Shown piece by piece: positions 62,163-64,000 of a stretch of 64,000 bases of DNA. The notes beneath the pieces are model-generated. The model saw only the letters and a list, made by a program, of their open reading frames with translations, was not told the DNA's origin and searched no databases. Position 1 is the first letter of the stretch. Every line of letters starts with the position of its first letter. This DNA comes from Arthrobacter sp. zg-Y844 (GTDB lineage: Bacteria > Actinomycetota > Actinomycetes > Actinomycetales > Micrococcaceae). Where the stretch lies: assembly GCF_024385465.1 (NCBI RefSeq), contig NZ_JANFLS010000001.1, positions 496,001 through 560,000 on the forward strand, given 5' to 3'. The position numbers were made by a program, and so were the translations under genes.

Positions 62163-63098
62163 ATGGATACTCGCAACTTGCTGGCACAGCGCGCCCGTGC
62201 CGAACGACCGGCTGCGCATAATCCGGCGCTCTTTCTGTTCGCGGCCCTCCTCTGCGCTGCCGGCGTTGCCGCAACGTATTGGTTCTTCGTCCGCACCACC
62301 ACCGGCCAGCTCGCCGATGAGTCCGCTTTCCAGGAAGCGGAGCTGATTGCACCTGCCACCGAACGGCCGGTGATCGCTTTCCTCGACGAGCTGCCGCTGA
62401 TCTCCGTCTTCATCGCCGTGATTGTGGTGGTGTTTGTATCCATCCTGCGGCACCGGATTTCACCGGCGGTGATTGCCCTCGGCACTTTCGGAGCAGCAAA
62501 TGTCAGCAGCCAGCTGCTGAAACGGACCGTGCTGGACCGGCCGGACCGCGGGGTGGTGACCCTGGATTTCAACTCGCTGCCGTCCGGCCACACCACGCTG
62601 GCTGCCTCTGCAGCCGCGGCGGTCTTCCTGCTCGCCTCGCCGCGCTGGCGGCCCCTGGTTGCACTCTTCGGCGGCAGCTACGCCGTGCTCGCGGGCGCGG
62701 CCACCTTCCTCAACCTCTGGCACCGGCCGGCCGACGTCGTCGCTTCGCTCCTGGTGGTGGCCGCCTGGACCCTTGTCGGCGGCCTGGTGATGATGCGGAC
62801 CAACCCGGACTGGAACCGCTGGCCCGCCAACGGAGCGGCACAGGGAACAGCGAAAGTGATTGCCGTGATCTGCGCCGTGCCCGGAGTGCTGGCCACGGCT
62901 GCCAGCTTGGGCCTGTACTTCTATGCCCGCTGGAACCCGACGGCGGTGAGCACCTCCGCACCGCTGTACTTCTGGGCGGGCCTGACCCTGATAGTGGGTG
63001 TCGGCTTCCTCGTCAGCGCCCTCGCCTGCTGGCTGTTCAACCAGCAGGCCGGAGACCCCGCACGGGTAGTGGGCGGTTCCCGGGGCAATCGCCGCTAG
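62163..63098 (+). CDS. PAP2-family membrane phosphatase
   Basis: A 311-residue protein with about six membrane helices. Phosphatase motif 1: LKRTVLDRPDRG; motif 2: LPSGHTTLAA; motif 3: FLNLWHRPADVVASLL (catalytic His and Asp; the usual SR is less clear). It probably removes phosphate from a lipid such as undecaprenyl diphosphate or phosphatidic acid on the outer membrane face. No certain Shine-Dalgarno precedes the ATG. Convergent overlap of four bases with the MFS gene. Confidence 0.87.
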   Translation: MDTRNLLAQRARAERPAAHNPALFLFAALLCAAGVAATYWFFVRTTTGQLADESAFQEAELIAPATERPVIAFLDELPLISVFIAVIVVVFVSILRHRISPAVIALGTFGAANVSSQLLKRTVLDRPDRGVVTLDFNSLPSGHTTLAASAAAAVFLLASPRWRPLVALFGGSYAVLAGAATFLNLWHRPADVVASLLVVAAWTLVGGLVMMRTNPDWNRWPANGAAQGTAKVIAVICAVPGVLATAASLGLYFYARWNPTAVSTSAPLYFWAGLTLIVGVGFLVSALACWLFNQQAGDPARVVGGSRGNRR

Positions 63099-64000
63099 CG
63101 GGCCTGCCCGGCGGTCAGCGGATTGCCTGCGGCCTTCCGCCCGGGAACCCAGATCCAGAGCACGACGGCGCCCAGCAGTCCCAGGACAGCGGTGGCCCCG
63201 ATCCCTGCCGAGAGCGACACGAGGGCAGTCACACCGGAGAGGATGCCGGGGCCGCCCATGGTCCCCAAATCGGCCAGCAGCCGCCAGATGCCCAGGAACT
63301 GCGGACGTCCGGGTGAAGGCGAGAAGTCCGCACCAAGGGTCATAACGATCCCGGAGCCGATGCCGTTGCCGAACCCGATCAGCAGCGCAGCCAGCAGCAG
63401 TCCGGTTGCTTCGGAAGCCAGCGGCAGCAGCCCGAGGCCCAGCCCCATGATCAGCATGCAGGGCACCGCCACCGAACGCCGCCCCCAGGTGTCCATGGCT
63501 TTGCCCGCGGGATAGAAGATCAGCATGTCGATGGCTCCGGATAGCCCGTAGATCAGCGCCGTGGCGGTGGGGTCCAGGCCGATGTGCTGGCCCCAGAGCG
63601 GAATCACTGCCTGCCGTGTCGCACGGACGGCAGCGATCAGCAGCACCCCGATACCGATGGTCCGGAAAATCCGGGCATGGCTTCGCAGGATGGACCGCAC
63701 GGTGGGCGCGGGGCCGGCGTCGGCCTTGGACACCATCCCCGATCCGCTCCTACCGGAACGGACCACAAGATCCGGTACCTGGAGGCTGAGGATCCCGGCG
63801 CCGACGGCAGCCGCGGCACCCACCCAGTACGCCCCGGTGGTGCCGAAGAAGTGGATTGCACCGGCAGCTGCGAAAGGGCCGATGAAGACGCCGATCCGGT
63901 TCACCCCGCCAAGTGTGGACAGGGCCCGTGCCCGGAAGTTCACCGGTACGGCTTCCGTCAGGTAACTCTGCCGGGCCAGCCCGAAGACCGACCCCGCCAT
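63095..64000 (-). CDS. MFS transporter, C-terminal part (gene continues past window)
   Basis: 301 residues from the middle of an MFS protein: GLARQSYLTEAVPVNFRARA at the edge is the helix 4-5 loop, so about 110 N-terminal residues are missing. The second half shows about six helices (IFYPAGKAMDTWGRRSVAVP resembles the loop 8-9 motif). Probably a drug or metabolite exporter; substrate unknown. The in-frame ATG at the very edge is internal and not a start. The ending overlaps the PAP2 gene by four bases. Confidence 0.87.
   Translation of the reverse strand: MAGSVFGLARQSYLTEAVPVNFRARALSTLGGVNRIGVFIGPFAAAGAIHFFGTTGAYWVGAAAAVGAGILSLQVPDLVVRSGRSGSGMVSKADAGPAPTVRSILRSHARIFRTIGIGVLLIAAVRATRQAVIPLWGQHIGLDPTATALIYGLSGAIDMLIFYPAGKAMDTWGRRSVAVPCMLIMGLGLGLLPLASEATGLLLAALLIGFGNGIGSGIVMTLGADFSPSPGRPQFLGIWRLLADLGTMGGPGILSGVTALVSLSAGIGATAVLGLLGAVVLWIWVPGRKAAGNPLTAGQAR

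Noticed and set aside
63998-64000. ATG at the window edge as MFS start
   Set aside because: The encoded protein lacks the first four helices of the family; the true start is outside the window.

Overview
This is chromosomal DNA from a high-GC Gram-positive actinobacterium, most likely a member of the Micrococcaceae close to Arthrobacter. The evidence is the GC-rich codon use, a complete C50 (decaprenoxanthin-type) carotenoid operon, menaquinone rather than ubiquinone genes, a DUF4193 zinc protein, a DUF222/HNH (13E12-type) protein, and many GTG starts with 4-base GTGA/ATGA overlaps. Several genes also have a TANNNT box six bases before the start codon, as expected for leaderless mRNAs. I see no rRNA, phage, transposase or CRISPR. 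The genus assignment is inference from gene content.

Layout. 1-6.3 kb: the end of an amidohydrolase, a small membrane protein, a CBS/cystathionine gamma-synthase(lyase) transsulfuration pair, an AlkA-type glycosylase, an ABM-domain protein and an ammonium transporter fused to a degenerate P-II domain. 6.5-16 kb: glutathione-independent formaldehyde dehydrogenase, thioredoxin, a MarR regulator, tRNA-Tyr, YajQ, a histidine phosphatase, HtpX, an MFS exporter, an MBL hydrolase, two overlapping alpha/beta hydrolases and a Fur-type regulator next to catalase. 17.8-23.7 kb: the operon crtE-crtB-crtI-crtYe-crtYf-crtEb (minus strand) with divergent idi. It runs from IPP/DMAPP through lycopene to a C50 cyclic carotenoid. 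A GT2 glycosyltransferase and a membrane protein follow.

25-36 kb: TerC preceded by a yybP-ykoY (manganese) riboswitch, a MobA-like nucleotidyltransferase, DUF4193, TetR, a YtxH-like protein, and an alcohol-to-acid oxidation set (AdhP, DUF779, aldehyde dehydrogenase and a GAF-domain activator). Ferredoxin-NADP reductase and RarD follow. 36.6-38.8 kb is a repeat-rich spot: a 19-bp tandem repeat beside a DUF222/HNH gene carrying 12 copies of an 18-bp (hexapeptide) repeat. 38.8-43.2 kb: GABA transaminase and aminobutyraldehyde dehydrogenase, divergent from a PucR regulator.

43-64 kb: a DUF1089 protein, a SUKH-like protein, an HIT protein, then menaquinone genes scattered over about 17 kb (polyprenyl diphosphate synthase, menJ, menG, menF, menD, menC). 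These are interrupted by an amino-acid ABC transporter with two tandem binding proteins, a LysR/MFS pair, a DUF3237 protein and a tartrate/malate module (dehydrogenase plus DASS-family transporter). The window ends with a PAP2 phosphatase and a truncated MFS gene.

The most noteworthy items are the Amt-P-II fusion with a mutated T-loop tyrosine and no B-loop, the TerC riboswitch directly abutting the upstream gene, the family of TTGCA inverted repeats at three loci, the recurrent leaderless promoter geometry, and the paired repeat arrays around the DUF222/HNH gene.
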